Assembly: GCA_009792885.1 (NCBI GenBank)
Contig: WMCF01000006.1
Span: 2,857,419 to 2,921,418 of the forward strand
Length of the DNA stretch: 64,000 bases
Reading direction: 5' to 3'
DNA from: Eremophila alpestris peregrina
Lineage: Eukaryota > Chordata > Aves > Passeriformes > Alaudidae
The notes beneath the pieces are model-generated. The model was not told where the DNA came from. It searched no databases and worked only from the letters and a program-made list of their open reading frames with translations. This document shows positions 1-11,329 of the stretch, one piece after another (position 1 is the stretch's first letter; the number at the start of each line of letters is the position of its first letter). The position numbers and the translations under genes are program-made.

Positions 1-1479
1 TTCGCCCTGGTCTTCTGAACAGAACTTGGCAGGCCGAGGGATGGCTGTGGAGTACTTCCTGCTCGGAAACACCAGGGGCAGCATTTGCTGCGGATTGAGC
101 GAGCGCAGCCGGCTGCCTCTCGCCACGAAACGGAGAGATCAAACCACAACACGAACTCTCAGGATGCTGATCGGCAAAAAGCAAACCTTAAACGTTGCAA
201 GTTAAAATGGAAAAAAAAAATAAAATCTTTGTTTCGAAAGATCACTCCCTGAGTTCTATGAAATCTTGTAAGAGAGAGAGAGTTCATCCAGCTGTCTTGG
301 TAGCTTCTGGAGCAGCACCATGGATTTCATATTCCCACAGCCACTTTGAAAACCCCAGCCAAGCCGTCATTTAAAATACTCTTGCTTATTCTCCATGAAA
401 TTTGTGTGTTACTGTTGCACGTGTTGTTCTGTGACTGTCCCCCTTTAAAACAGCCATGACATCTGAGCTGTAATGAACAAATAAAAGCCCAATCAAGGCC
501 TGAAGCAAAGGTAATGTCTACTATTTTACAAACATTATAATTTCATTTTATATTCGAGCTGTGCCAACCCACTGTTCTCAACAGATGCAAGCTACTGTTA
601 CGTATCAAATAATAACCCACTCTTCCTCAGTTGTTCAAGGTTAAACAACAAAAAAATCTTTTTCCTGTTAGCAATAATGCCTTCCTCTGAAGGCAGCACA
701 ACCCCAAACCCTCTCCCCCAGACCTTATCCCCCAGCAAAGTCTCAAAGCATTTGCTGAGACAAACATGGGTCTGAACATACTGGAGGCTCTGGCTGGTGC
801 TCACCAAGCCAGAACCTGGAAATCCACATCTTGAAATAATCCCTCGTGTTTGTTGCCACGTGAAGGAGATGGGGGGTCATGAAAGTGAGGGGGTTTTATA
901 TTTCCCGTATGTCTAATGCTGGGTATCTTTTATATACCAGGGGATTTTCCAGGAATGTGTCACTTCATCACTGGCATTCAAAGTATTTATTTGCATGACC
1001 TTGGAAGGAGATAAAAACACCTGAGAGGGTTATTGTCAGCTCCTCCTCATCCTCACCTTAATGGTCTCAGTATGCTGAGATGAAATTTGTGTATTTTTCT
1101 GACCGGACCCGTTGCAGAACTAAAAGAGATAATGCACCCATCTACTAAGGGCTAAGCAGTCCCAAAAGACCTTGGAGGTTTTCCATCAGGGATGTGTCTC
1201 TGCGTGCTTGGGGGCCATTTTTATTCCCAGAAGTATTTGGGAATTTGGCTAATGCAGCCACAGTAGTACAACAGCATATTGCTTTAATAAAGCCGGCCAG
1301 CTCCCAGCTTTTTCTGCATCCTCCTTTACAGCTCACCTACAACAACACGCAGAACCTGACGGCTGCCAGTTGCAGCAAGGCCAGTTCCAGAGGGCAGATC
1401 TCGCTGTCTAAAATTGCCCTGCTCTAAATAGAGGAGCAGGGCGAGAGAAGCACTAAGCCTGCGGCTTTCCCGGGGAGGA
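1..1479. other. Upstream flank of MAML2, no gene seen
   Basis: This stretch precedes the CpG island and has no convincing coding exon, tRNA or repeat family. Its open frames (60-80 codons) show no recognisable protein similarity. A polyadenylation-like AATAAA lies at 480-485, but no gene body that would use it is visible. The part from about 840 to 1060 carries several close matches to transcription-factor sites and is described separately. It could be a distal promoter or intergenic spacer. Confidence 0.6.
857..1004. promoter_or_regulatory. Cluster of transcription-factor-like motifs, possible upstream enhancer
   Basis: About 2.3 kb before the MAML2 start codon there is a CACGTG E-box (857-862), an NF-kB-type GGGATTTTCC (941-950), a TEAD-type GGAATG (952-957), a POU octamer ATTTGCAT (989-996) and an ERR/SF1-type TGACCTTGG (996-1004) overlapping it. 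A small inverted repeat, GGTAT at 922-926 and ATACC at 934-938, sits just before the NF-kB-like site. The matches are read directly from the sequence. That they act together, or regulate MAML2, is inference. Single motifs of this length occur by chance; the close packing is the reason to list them. Confidence 0.35.
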
Positions 1480-2637
1480 ACCACAGTGCAGGCGCTACGT
1501 GACTTGCCCCGGACACCCAAGGAGCTCCTGCCAGGGCGCGGAGCTCCCACATCCCGAGCCTGACCTCGTGTCGTGCACTCGTCCCGTGCATGCGAGCGCC
1601 CTAGAACGCACTGCTTGTTCTTAGACCGTCTGTTCCAGAGAAATCCAGCTGGTAGAGGAGCGCAGCGCCGTGATTTATTTGAGAACTCCCTCGTACTCGC
1701 CTGAAGGTCTCGCCGCCGGGGGAGGAGGGAGGGCGCGGGAGGCTGCGCTCCTCGGCAGCTGCTCCGCGCCCGGCCCGGCACCCAGGTAGAGGGAGAGGAG
1801 GGGAGCGGGGATTTCCTTGGCTTCCTCCCATGCACATACCTCCCGGGGAGCGGCAGCGGCCCGACTCCCCTCGGCGGCCGCTGGGAGGCTCCGCGCTTCG
1901 CCCCGGCCTCCCGGGCGCCGCGTCCCCGGCCGCGCTCTCAGTCGGTGACACCCGCCTCCCGCCCCCGCTCCGCTCCGCGCCCCGCCGCGCCGCACGGAGG
2001 GGCCGCGGGCAGCGCCGGCACCGGCAGCGCCGACAGCCCACCGGCAACACACCCGCCCGCCGGCGCGGGCATGGAATATACAAAAACACAAAGGAAAAGT
2101 GGCTGCTGGACTGTTCTGGGGGCAAAATGCTGGAAGTTTGTAAGTGCAACTCTCCGTTTGTAATTCCTGTCTGAAGAGGGGCTGGGTTGCTTGTTTGGGG
2201 TTTTTATTCCCTTTTCCCCTTCTCCCCCCTCCTCCGTGCTTTTCTTGAAACTGTACTTGAAACTGTTCAATATCTGGGAGTAAAAGGGAAAGTACGCGAG
2301 AGGAGTTCTTTGCCGGCGTCCGTAGCTTGCTGCTTAATACTAAGGGGGGAGATGAGCACTGAAAGCAATACGGATTTATCCAGTGGCTGAATTAAGTGAA
2401 AGCGAAGCGTGATTTGGAAGTCCACTGACTGACATTGTTCCGGACCGGGGGATCTGTCTCTCTGATTTTTAGAGGAACTACAGTTTAGCGGCAGCCAGCC
2501 GGACACAGTCACCACGCCGCAGAGTGGCCAGCAACGAGCGGGCGAGAGAAACGCGAAAGCACAAAGACTGAACTAACCCGACCCTCCTCCTCTTTCTCCT
2601 CCTTCCCCGGCTCTTTATTTGCACATTAACTAAAGAC

Positions 2638-2684
2638 ATAAAAAAAAAAAAAAAAAGAGAGAGAGAGAGAGAGAAAGAAAAACC
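2638..2684. repeat. Poly-A followed by GA dinucleotide repeat in the 5' leader region
   Basis: Sixteen A residues (2641-2656) run into a GA repeat (to about 2674) and then an A-rich stretch. On the + strand this is a pure purine tract inside the CpG island, probably in or just before the MAML2 5' leader. It may be length-variable between individuals. Confidence 0.8.
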
Positions 2685-2758
2685 CCAACAAACCCACTCC
2701 AGCTAACCTACGAGATTTTCGGTCCGCCGGGGGTTTCTCCGCGCCGCCGACCACGGCA

Positions 2759-3228
2759 ATGCCTTAAATTTTCACTTCAAGGAATAACACCCCCCGCTCC
2801 CCCGAAATAAAATAAACCCAATAAACCTGCCAAGTCTCACTCATTTCCGAGGGAGAGCTCCTTCGTCCAGGGATTCGTTTTGAAGGCAGCGGCTCGCTTT
2901 ATTCGGCTTTTTTTTTTTTTTTTCCCGCTCTCCTCCCCCGGCGGAGCCCTCCTGTCCCCCCCTCACCGGGCGCCCCTCGGCCGGGGCTACCCGGCCCCGA
3001 CCCCAGCCCCTCCCGCCGGCCGATGCAGGCGCAGCCCTAGCGACCCTCTCCCGCCCCCCGATCTGTCAACCCCCCGCGGGGCCGTCACCGCCCGGGGGCC
3101 GGGCGGGGGTGGGCTGGGGGCGCGGGGCTGACCGCCCTCCGCCCCGCCGCCAGCCCCCGGGCTCGGGCTCCCGCCGCTGCCCCCGCCTCCCCCCCCCATC
3201 CCCCCCGCCCTCCTCCATGCGGCAGTGA
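2759..3228 (+). promoter_or_regulatory. Short upstream ORFs in the presumed MAML2 5' leader
   Basis: Three very short ATG-to-stop frames precede the main start: one at 2759-2767 (M-P-stop), one at 3023-3040 (M-Q-A-Q-P-stop) and one at 3217-3228 (M-R-Q-stop). The last is in frame with the MAML2 ATG, and its TGA at 3226-3228 is 39 nt before it. That stop rules out an N-terminal extension through this frame and supports 3268 as the real start. If transcription starts upstream of them, these frames could dampen translation; this effect is inferred. Confidence 0.55.
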
Positions 3229-3267
3229 GGACCGACCCATCCGGAGGGCCAGGACCGGCAGCCAGCG

Positions 3268-3663
3268 ATGGGCGACACGGCTCCCCCCCAGGCCGCGGGG
3301 CTGGGGGCCGGGCTGCTGGGGGGGGGCCCGGCGGCGCCCCGGGTGCACAGCGCCATCGTGGAGCGGCTGCGGGCCCGCATCGCCGTCTGCCGCCAGCACC
3401 ACCTCAGCTGCGAGGGGCGCTACGAGCGGGGCCGCGCCGAGAGCTCCGACCGCGAGCGGGAGAGCACCTTGCAGCTCCTCCACCTCGTGCAGCAGGGGCA
3501 GGGCGCCCGCAAGGCCGGCAAGCACTCCAAGGCGGCCGCCGCCCCCGCCGCCGCCGCTGCCGCCGGCGCGGCGCCCCCGGACTACCACCAGCACCTCCTC
3601 GGCAACGGCGGCATCAACGGGGAGCAGCCGGCGGGGGAGCAGCGCGCCTCGGCGCTCCTGGCG
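3268..3663 (+). CDS. MAML2: MAML2, first coding exon (partial gene): mastermind-like Notch co-activator
   Basis: This exon encodes the first 132 residues of mastermind-like protein 2, a nuclear co-activator that binds the Notch intracellular domain together with RBPJ/CSL and recruits p300/CBP. It opens MGDTAPPQAAGLGAGLLGGG, close to mammalian MAML2. Residues about 24-88 (PRVHSAIVERLRARIAVCRQ, then HHLSCEGRYERGRAESSDRE) match the MamL-1 domain, a long basic/acidic kinked helix that lies in the groove between Notch ankyrin repeats and RBPJ. Residues 89-102 are an alanine-rich spacer; DYHQHLL at 105-111 and GGINGEQ at 114-120 are also MAML2-like. The ATG has a strong context (G at -3 and +4) and an in-frame TGA 39 nt upstream. 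The exon ends in phase 0, which fits the mammalian exon 2 start. The low-complexity tail is shorter than I recall in human. The rest of the gene lies beyond the window. MAML1 and MAML3 fit less well. Confidence 0.97.
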
Positions 3664-3669
3664 GTGAGT
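3664..3669 (+). other. MAML2: 5' splice site of MAML2 intron 1
   Basis: The exon boundary reads GCG|GTGAGT, a near-perfect U2-type donor, directly after the conserved R-A-S-A-L-L-A residues at the end of exon 1. The reading frame stays open past the donor to a TGA at 3853-3855, so a transcript retaining the intron would add 63 unrelated residues. Confidence 0.93.
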
Positions 3670-3869
3670 CACAGCGCCCGCTGCCGGCGGGGAGGCGCCG
3701 CGCCGAGCCCCCGCTCGCTCCTCGGGGCGCCCGCCCCGTCCCGCGGGCCGGGGTGTCCGTGCGCTGGGCCCGCTGCGCCGCGGGGTGGGCCCTGCCAGGC
3801 GCCGGGCATCGAGTGCGTGAGGAGCGGTGGGCAGGCGCCGAGCTCGGGGGGCTGAGGGCGTGTGTGTGA

Positions 3870-6820
3870 TCTTCGAAGGGATTTTGGGGCTGCTCAGGGT
3901 GTTGTTTTGGGTTTGTTCTGGGGGTTTTTTTTACATCGCGCTGTGCACCTAAAAATCGTGTCGCGTTCCTCTGCCGTCCCGCCTCGCCAAGGCGGTGACA
4001 GCTGCATCCCTGAGGAGGGCACCGGCAGCCAACGCTGTCAGCGCGTCCCCGAGCAGGGGTGAAAAGTAGCGCTCGAGTATCACCCGCGTTGAGAACTGTC
4101 CCCCCTGCCCCACGCCATCCCGTTCGCCAGGGCGCCAGGCACCTATTTTAGCTCATTCCGCGGCCGTGCCCCTGGAACTCGGGCAGTGCCTAGGCCTGGG
4201 GCAGCGGGCACTGCCCGGAGCGGAGCGCCCGCGGGGCAGCTCCGAGCGCCGGCCTCGCCAGCGATGCTCAGGTTGTTATTGTCACCCAGGGTGTTTCGCC
4301 GAGCAGAGTTGCGAGAGTTTTCCGGGCACTGCCGCTCTGTAAATGATACGCTGACCTTTTTCAACTGGAAATTGCTCTGAACATGTCAAGGAGGCGAAGC
4401 CTTGTCTCCTGTTACTTTATTACGAGCAGTCAGTGCACCACGCTTTTGAAGGCGTATGCTCGCTTCACGGTGCTGCCTCCCAACTCTTAATTCTCGGCGC
4501 ACATGCGAAACATTGGGGGGAGTGACTGCATCCTCATAGGCCCACGGCTGCTCTTCGAATAGCTGAAAATAGATCGCTCCCTCTGCTCCAGACATCAAAC
4601 TTATCTTTCTTAGTGCCTGACGTATGCTAAAACGGGACCTTTGTGGTCGTTTCTCCCTTCTTACCGTGCGGTGCGTGGATCGACGTTTGGGGCTGCGTTA
4701 CTCAGCATCATTCGTGAGGGTGATGATGTAAGCGTTAAATGCGATAACATTGTGTCCGAGGGGAGTTTAGGCGCTTCTACCTGACTCAGCGTTCAGATTA
4801 AATCTCCTCACATTCCTCGTCACTATCAAGAAAGCCATTATCTTATTTTTCCAGTGTGTATAAATGTAATGCTTTGCACTTGACTTATGGAAAAAAAAAA
4901 AAAAAAGCTTTTGCCTAATAGTCAACATCCCAGAAAAATTTTGTTTTGTTTTGCTTGTTTGTTTTGAATTTTAATTTTTTCCTAGTTCTTGCTATTATTA
5001 TGAAATAGCTGGAGACAGCTATTTGGAAATGTTAAATGAAACAACTCCAAAGAAAATACTGAAAGATTTTCATCATTTAAGTGCAGAGAGGTTGTCCTTG
5101 TTTCTGAAATACCACTAATGTCTATTAGCCTGCTGCTTGTTGGAGATGCTGTGCACGGCCCTTGCTCTATGTTGCATGTTGCATTACCTCGCAGAAAACT
5201 CCACACACACCTTGTCCTTGAGAAGCAAAAGGTCTGACAAAGTCCCCATCATTTTTGCATGCTAGCCTTCGGTAATCCTGCTGACAAGGTGTGTGACTTC
5301 AGTGAGCATGACATTTGGGGCCCTGAACCACGTTTTGACAGCGCGTAAATGCTGGCTCATGAAACAGCACTGTTGTAATGGTGGCACTGCCCACTCTGTG
5401 CTTGACACTGACATTCCTCATTTGCTGCTCTGATTAAGAAACAGAGGGAGGCATTGGTTCAAAGTCACATCTCTGTGTCCTAGAGATACACCTCCTTGCC
5501 GAGAGCTCTTTAGAACATTGTTGCAAATATTAACAAGGAATAGCAAAACATAGGGTGTCTGAGTGGGGTGAATTCAAGTGGCTGAGGGTCATACAGCTTT
5601 GAGGTAGTACAGCTTTGTGTTCTGTTCTTGAAAATTCAGAGGGCAGGGATGGACCAGGAAAGAAGAGAGTCTTGCTTTCCATAGCTGGAAAAGGAATTAT
5701 CTCTGCCAGTTATTCCAAGGGTACTTGAGGAAGGAAGGACAAGGTAGACTTAGCCTGTTGTCCTGTGCATTATAAATGGATGGGAAGAGAACAATCTCTA
5801 AGCAGAATTCATCCTCTATGGAGTGATTCTCAAGAGGAAATCCAGTGGAAGCCTTATATGCACTATTCCTCTAATTCCAGATTTATTCTTTACAGCAGAC
5901 GTGAGGTGCACAGGGTCCTGAAACAAGGGGCAGCTCTGAGTTTCAGCTGTGGCAGGTACAGCTCTGGCACAGGGAAGCACAAGACAGGAGCACAGGTGTG
6001 AGTCTCACACTGAGCATGTGAGACAGGACACATACCCAATTCCAAGGGGAATTTAAAGCTCTAGGTGCCTTGCTGTAGGTCCACCAGTTAAAAAAAAAGA
6101 CAACAAAAAACACAGCTCCACACAGATAAGTGCAAAGGCAGTCATAACTCTCGCTGGGGAGTTCTGGCTACCAGGACGCTCTTTGTCTGCAAAACCCAGC
6201 TGGGTTGTTTCCTCTGCTTTGCAGGTCCCACTGCTCTTGTTACACATGCGCCTGCAGTGTTTAGTGGCATTGGATGGGTCATTTACACAGTTGGACTCAA
6301 AAGTAAATATTTGACACTTGGTAACATTTGAAACAATGTTTCCTTGAACATATCAAAGAGCTTGAAGTGATTATCTGACACTGTTGATACTATTATTTGA
6401 TAATTATCTTTTCCCAGTGGGCAGTTTAAAACTGGCAGAAGAGGGAGTTTTTAGAGGAGTTTGGTTTGGCCTTAATTTAACAGTGTTACTTTGATTTTTG
6501 AGAAAGTATCTTTGGCAACAGCATTTTCTAATTGGAGACAGGGGATCAGACTTTTTTAGCTGGACCAATGGATGTGGGTGTGTGTGAATGAGAAATTTAT
6601 TCTTTGGGACACAGATAGGGAAGCTTTTGTACTTTCTGCCTTCCTGCATTTCCCAAGAGCTAACGTTTGTTTATTTATATGGTGTTGTTACTTTTCATGG
6701 AGCAGAGTGGAACAGATAAAATATTCTGTCTTTCTTTTATACATACATCTATATGTATGTATATGCCCTCCAGCACTTAGCTGTTAATACTATTTATGTT
6801 CTATGTAAACAGTTAGCTCT
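3870..6820. other. Intron 1, promoter-proximal part; nothing else recognised
   Basis: The first 450 bases are the downstream shoulder of the CpG island. After that the sequence becomes AT-rich, with a 16-A run at 4891-4906. No repeat family or exon is recognised. A stretch near 5415-5480 faintly resembles the antisense of a MIR SINE but is too weak to call. Confidence 0.5.
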
Positions 6821-6823
6821 GGA

Positions 6824-6900
6824 GGGCATTCCTCAGTGGCTTAAGCACTGAACTGGTAACACCAAAGTTCTTGCATTGCAGTTTCAAGTCTCTGGCAGCC
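6824..6900 (+). mobile_element. tRNA-like head of an old SINE (possible)
   Basis: The segment reads like a decayed tRNA: an A-box-like CCTCAGTGG at 6831-6839, a D-arm-like stretch with GCACTGAACTGGTAAC at 6845-6860, and a B-box-like GTTTCAAGTCT at 6881-6891, spaced as in RNA polymerase III promoters. It lacks a clean acceptor stem and an intact anticodon arm, so it is not a working tRNA gene. A tRNA-derived SINE relic is the best reading; chance resemblance is possible. Confidence 0.4.
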
Positions 6901-7430
6901 AATTCATTCTATCATCCTTCTGACACAGGCTGAGCACTGCTCATTTTGCTCTGTGAGAGCTGGGAACTCTATCTCATGGGCATTAGTGTATTATTCTGGT
7001 CAGGTTCTTTCATTGCAGCCATCACCCAGGTGGCTCTGAGTATGTTAAGTGATGTTTGTCATCAGTCACAGGTGGCTTGTTCTACTTTCACCCATCTCAC
7101 GGCTGTGTTGAATTTATCATTGTAAGAATTCATTTAAAATAACAATTAAATATGTTAATATTTTCTGTACTTGGAAAAGTGACTGTGAAAGTGGTCTGCT
7201 CCCCAGATGTAGTCTGCAAGCAGGTGAAAAAAGAAAAGGGGAAACAATCCCATAAAAGTTATGTATCCAAGGAAGAGGGGAATGTGTTAATTCCTCCTGC
7301 TCCCCTAAATTCTCGTCAACAGCTGTACAAATCTGGAAGAGTTAATGGGTTTGTCCCACTTCCTAGAGGACCTCAGTGGAAAACAGGGTTACCTGACTGG
7401 TACCAAGAGCCAAGACTGACTTGTAAAACC

Positions 7431-7541
<111 letters not shown>

Positions 7542-7544
7542 CAG

Positions 7545-9905
7545 TGGAGATCCTGAATTAATTTCCTTAGGACTTTTTTTTTTATGATCCACACTGTGTT
7601 TGCTGAGGTTTGGCCTCCTCTGTGCTAGTGTTAAGGATCCTTGAGCATTTTAAAAGGAATGATTGTGCTCTGGTATCTTTGCCCAAGTTGACAGTTACCC
7701 CATCTCCCAAGTTCTTTGTTTTGTTTGCTGTTTGGCTGCCAGGGTATTCTGCAGAAATACCTGCATTTTTTGGTTGTGGATGTACTTAACATTTGGGAGC
7801 ACTCTGAAGAAAGCAGGATAAGGTGACCAGCTGTGGGGTGAAGTGACATTATGGTGTGGTGAGAACAAGTGAATTAAAGCACAAACCATTCTGCAAAGCT
7901 GCAGTGCAATCTTTTGACTGACACAAGGTTTGTGCCAAAGCAAAGAAGATGTTCTGTTTGTGAGGTAAAGGACTGCTATCTGCTCCTTGGGCTTCTGCAG
8001 GAGCAGAGCTGTGTTCCAATAATGACAATTTATGTAGCTGAGTCAGGTAAAAGGAGTAAGTCACATTGCCTGTGGGGGTGGAAAAGATTGATCTGCTGTT
8101 ATGGGCTCTCTGGCCTGCTGCGAGCCATTTGGTTAGCATGGGCAATGGGTGCCGTTTTAAAATCTTTGTTCCCATTAACTGTGAGAATATTTTCCAGACC
8201 CTAATTAAGAAGACTCCCTGGAAGCTGCATAGAAGCTGTTTTTAACGAAGATTTCAACAAGTGAATTTGTTAAATTTATGCTAGTATGTAGGAGCATTTT
8301 CAGACCTAGCTCTCCCATCAAATCACTTGCCCCCTTAAAAGCTTTTTAAGCTTTAAACTGTTTACCAGACTATTTCCACCACCAAAGTTTCTGTAGGCAG
8401 TGAGCAGAGGAACAATGTCTCTGCCTGGACTTGATGTGCTCTCCAAGGCCAACCCGTGGGCTTGTTAATGTCTGTGGCTGTTATGCCATGTCCTCTGAGA
8501 GAGTTCTTGCATCCCCTGCAGTACTCAAATTGAGTCCCTTTCTGTAGCCCCACAACAAAGGAAAGTGATATTCAGCTTCTGTTTGCTCTGCTTTTGAAAA
8601 GTGTGACTCCAGCAAAAATGTGTTCTGTGGGGAAATCTGAACCTTAGAAGGGTATGTCTGAGTCAGACAAGCTGTTTTGCTGAAACTTTGACTTGCATCA
8701 CTGTTAGTGCTTCTCCCCTCACAAAGAACACTCCCTGCAGAAGGAGTATGTGGGGTTCAGTTAGGTTGCAGTGACCAAAAAAAGCCCCAGCAGCTAGGTT
8801 AGTCAGCAGGTTAAGAAAGGCCACAGTGCCTCTCTTCCTCTTCCTAACTGTTGTCAACAGTCCGTTCTACAAAGATTTTGTCTTCAGAGGCCAGTTGCAG
8901 TCTGCTTTTCTTATTAAGTCTGCTGCCTATTGAAACTGAAACTTCACCACTATCTCGTCCAGGTCCCTTTGACAACTTTGGGAAGAGTGGTATCTCCACT
9001 GCTTCATTTATATTGCCCTTCTTTTGTGGTGTAGGAGGAGCTGGAAGCTGGCAAGCTGTTCCAGCTAACAAAGCACTGGCATAGAGGTGCCAGCTCTGCC
9101 AGAAAGTGTCTCTGTGGTCTTACAAATGTCTCCTACTGTGCCACTATGCTTTAGCTTTTCTGGTGGGACAGTCTCACGAGCACATGGGACCTTGGGTTCT
9201 GCTGAACGCTCAACTCTACATGAAAATGACCTGACACCATCCCATCCTGGAGTTCAAGCAGGTGATTAAAGCAACCACTATGTAGCACCCTGAGGGCACA
9301 CAATCAGCTGCATGGTGCCTAGAAGAGCTTTGGCCACGTGGCTGCTCTGAAGAGAAGAACAAGGTCTTTGCCCTTTGATGTCTCTCCAGTGTCCACATGT
9401 CTGTATTCCCCTGTATGAATTCCCAGTGGTCGTACTCCCAGCAGGAGTAGGATGAGGCCGATGGGATCTTGACAGGTCTGTATTTTCTACAAATCTTAAT
9501 CACCATCTGTAAACCTGAAAAGGGTCTTACCTATATCATGCTGCTTCAGTTTAAGCAGTGAAAGAGGCAGTGGTCTTGGCTGAAAAAAAAAAGGAGTTGG
9601 TGCTGAGTGAGATTTGGATCAAATTTTCAACTTAGCAGTACTAAGATGCAGATTTTTTTCTGTGGTTTTTTTTTTTCTTTTAAATAAAAACATAAACTAT
9701 TTATGCCCTAGATTCCCATTGGAAAGCTTCCTATAGCCACTTGAGAGCCAACTTGTAAATTTGTTACACCTTGTCAGGTTCTTCCAAAGTATTTTTAGAT
9801 GCAGGTAATTAGTCCCTAATTGCACTAGAGTGTCAACATGAATACCTAAACCAAAATACCTGCAAGTCTCAAGCAATAGTTTTTAGGTGAGCATGCTGTA
9901 AACTA
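7545..9905. other. Intron 1; nothing recognised
   Basis: Unique-looking intronic DNA without clear exons, repeats or structured RNA. Short T-rich runs occur near 7575. Open frames here are short and unrelated to known proteins. Confidence 0.5.
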
Positions 9906-9909
9906 AAAT

Positions 9910-10060
9910 CTAAGTGTTTCCACTCTGACTCTGGGATCTATTCAACAAATTACTCCTGTTATTTCACTTCCATAAACCTCAGTTTCTTCCATGAAATGTA
10001 CTATTTATCACTTCTATGGAGTGAATTGAGATGTGATGGTGAGTTTTATGGCTCAAAAGC
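9910..10060 (+). mobile_element. MIR-like SINE relic
   Basis: The order of blocks resembles the MIR/CORE-SINE consensus: a GACTCTGGGATCT start, an AACCTCAGTTTC core at about 9975-9986 followed by a degraded 'catctgtaaaatgg' equivalent, then a CACTTCTATGGAGTGAATTGAGAT stretch matching the tail before the L2-like end. MIR-type elements date to early amniotes and survive as faint traces in bird genomes. The match is by memory of the consensus and strongly diverged. Confidence 0.45.
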
Positions 10061-11204
10061 CAAAATCATTATTGATGGAGCCTAAGACAGGAGTTCTGAA
10101 TGTTTGCTTTGACAAAATCTTTGAGGAGCTTCAAAACACCTTTTCAGCCTTTGACCCACAGATCTGACTATTGGAAATACAAACCTGAATGAATCTTTTA
10201 CATACTTACATGACTCCAGACCTAGGTTTTCATGGCACCATGTTGCCAGTATTCTCAATAGAAGGGCAAGATGTGGCAGCGACCCTTCTTTTTAGGAGAC
10301 AAAAGCATTTTTTTACTTTCTCTTCATAATCATTAATATGTATGCTTTATATTTTCTTGATTTACTTGCTCCCGATTCAGCATCAGTTTGTGCTCAAATT
10401 AATCTCCCAATTAAGTCATCTGTGTCTAAGTTTCATGTGCTTGATGCTTCAGCAAACTGGTAGCAGAGTGGGACTGGAACTGAGAGCATATACACAAGCC
10501 ATCAGCTCTCCTCTCTGAGGCTGCAGCTGCTCCCCAGTGAAAGCAGGTGAGAGCTACCTTGCCCTGCATGTGTTGCCTTCCATCTGGTAGTAATGGAAGA
10601 TGGTTCACATTTATGGCTCAGGGTGAGGAAAACACTGAGAAATACTGCTTACTTGAATAACTTACGCAAAATTCCAACACACTTACTGAAAAATTAGTAT
10701 TTATTTTTGTTTTAATTTGAAAGCACCTCACGCCTGTGGTTTCACCTACAGGCGTTGACATTTCCCTGAAGAAATTCCTTTTATTCAGAAATGGCTCCTG
10801 TAGCTATTTTTATCTGTGTCACTCAGTTATAATTCTGATGTGCTTGCAAACCCAGCTGAATCAAAGTGGAGAGAAATTAGTACCAATTAGGAATCAATGT
10901 GAAAGTGCTTCTGACAAGTGAGGATGTAGATCTTGCAAACCCATTTACCTTCTGCCTGAGCCTGAAGCTGGCTGAAAGACTTGGTAAGATCCTGGACTAG
11001 CAGATGAAACCCCACGAGGGTTCATTGTGGTGATTCTATTTCGAAACAAAATTGTGCAAGAATCATCCTGGTGGTACCCTGGCTTTATTGTAGATCTCTG
11101 CATCCATCTCCCTGGAGTAGGTGTTGTACAAACAGCCAGTGTGAGCTGTGCCATTCCCCGTGTAGCTTAGTGCCTCAAGAGACAAGATAGAAAAGGAATG
11201 GAAG

Positions 11205-11322
11205 GAGGAACAGAAGCACAGAAAGGTCAAGTGTCTTGCCCAAGGCCAAACAGCAGGTCAGTGGCAGAGCTGGGAACAGAGCCCAGATTTCCTGACTCCT
11301 AGTCCAGCACTCTATTAATCAT
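11205..11322 (-). mobile_element. MIR-type amniote SINE fragment (antisense)
   Basis: On the + strand this reads as the reverse complement of the MIR core: 'cacagaaaggtcaagtg', 'cttgcccaaggc', 'caggtcagtggcagagctgg', 'cctgactcctagtccagc'. These blocks in this order are characteristic of MIR-related SINEs as found in reptiles, birds and mammals. Flanking target duplications are no longer visible. This is the clearest MIR-like copy in the window. Confidence 0.75.
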
Positions 11323-11329
11323 CTCTTTG

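Larger units (their letters stand above)
1480..4330. promoter_or_regulatory. CpG island spanning MAML2 promoter, 5' leader, exon 1 and intron start
   Basis: CpG density and G+C content rise sharply near 1480, peak around 1850-2050 and 2930-3850, and fall back by about 4330; the rest of the window is CpG-poor. A GC box, GGGCGGGG, is at 3101-3108. No TATA box lies at a fixed distance before the start codon, as is usual for CpG-island promoters with dispersed initiation. The transcription start cannot be placed from sequence alone. It probably lies somewhere between about 2000 and 3200. Many overlapping open frames on both strands in this island come from GC-rich composition, which lacks stop codons, and are not genes. 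Confidence 0.85.

Noticed and set aside
480..485. AATAAA that could end an upstream neighbour such as CCDC82
   Set aside because: The hexamer is common by chance, and no coding or clear 3' UTR sequence of a neighbour is recognisable in 1-480.
1326..3672. Many long antisense and alternate-frame ORFs in the CpG island (104-195 codons)
   Set aside because: GC-rich sequence has few stop codons; compositions are R/P/G/A-rich and unrelated to known proteins. Only the MAML2 frame is supported.
5415..5480. Possible MIR SINE antisense fragment
   Set aside because: Only a few short blocks resemble the consensus; too weak to list as a feature.
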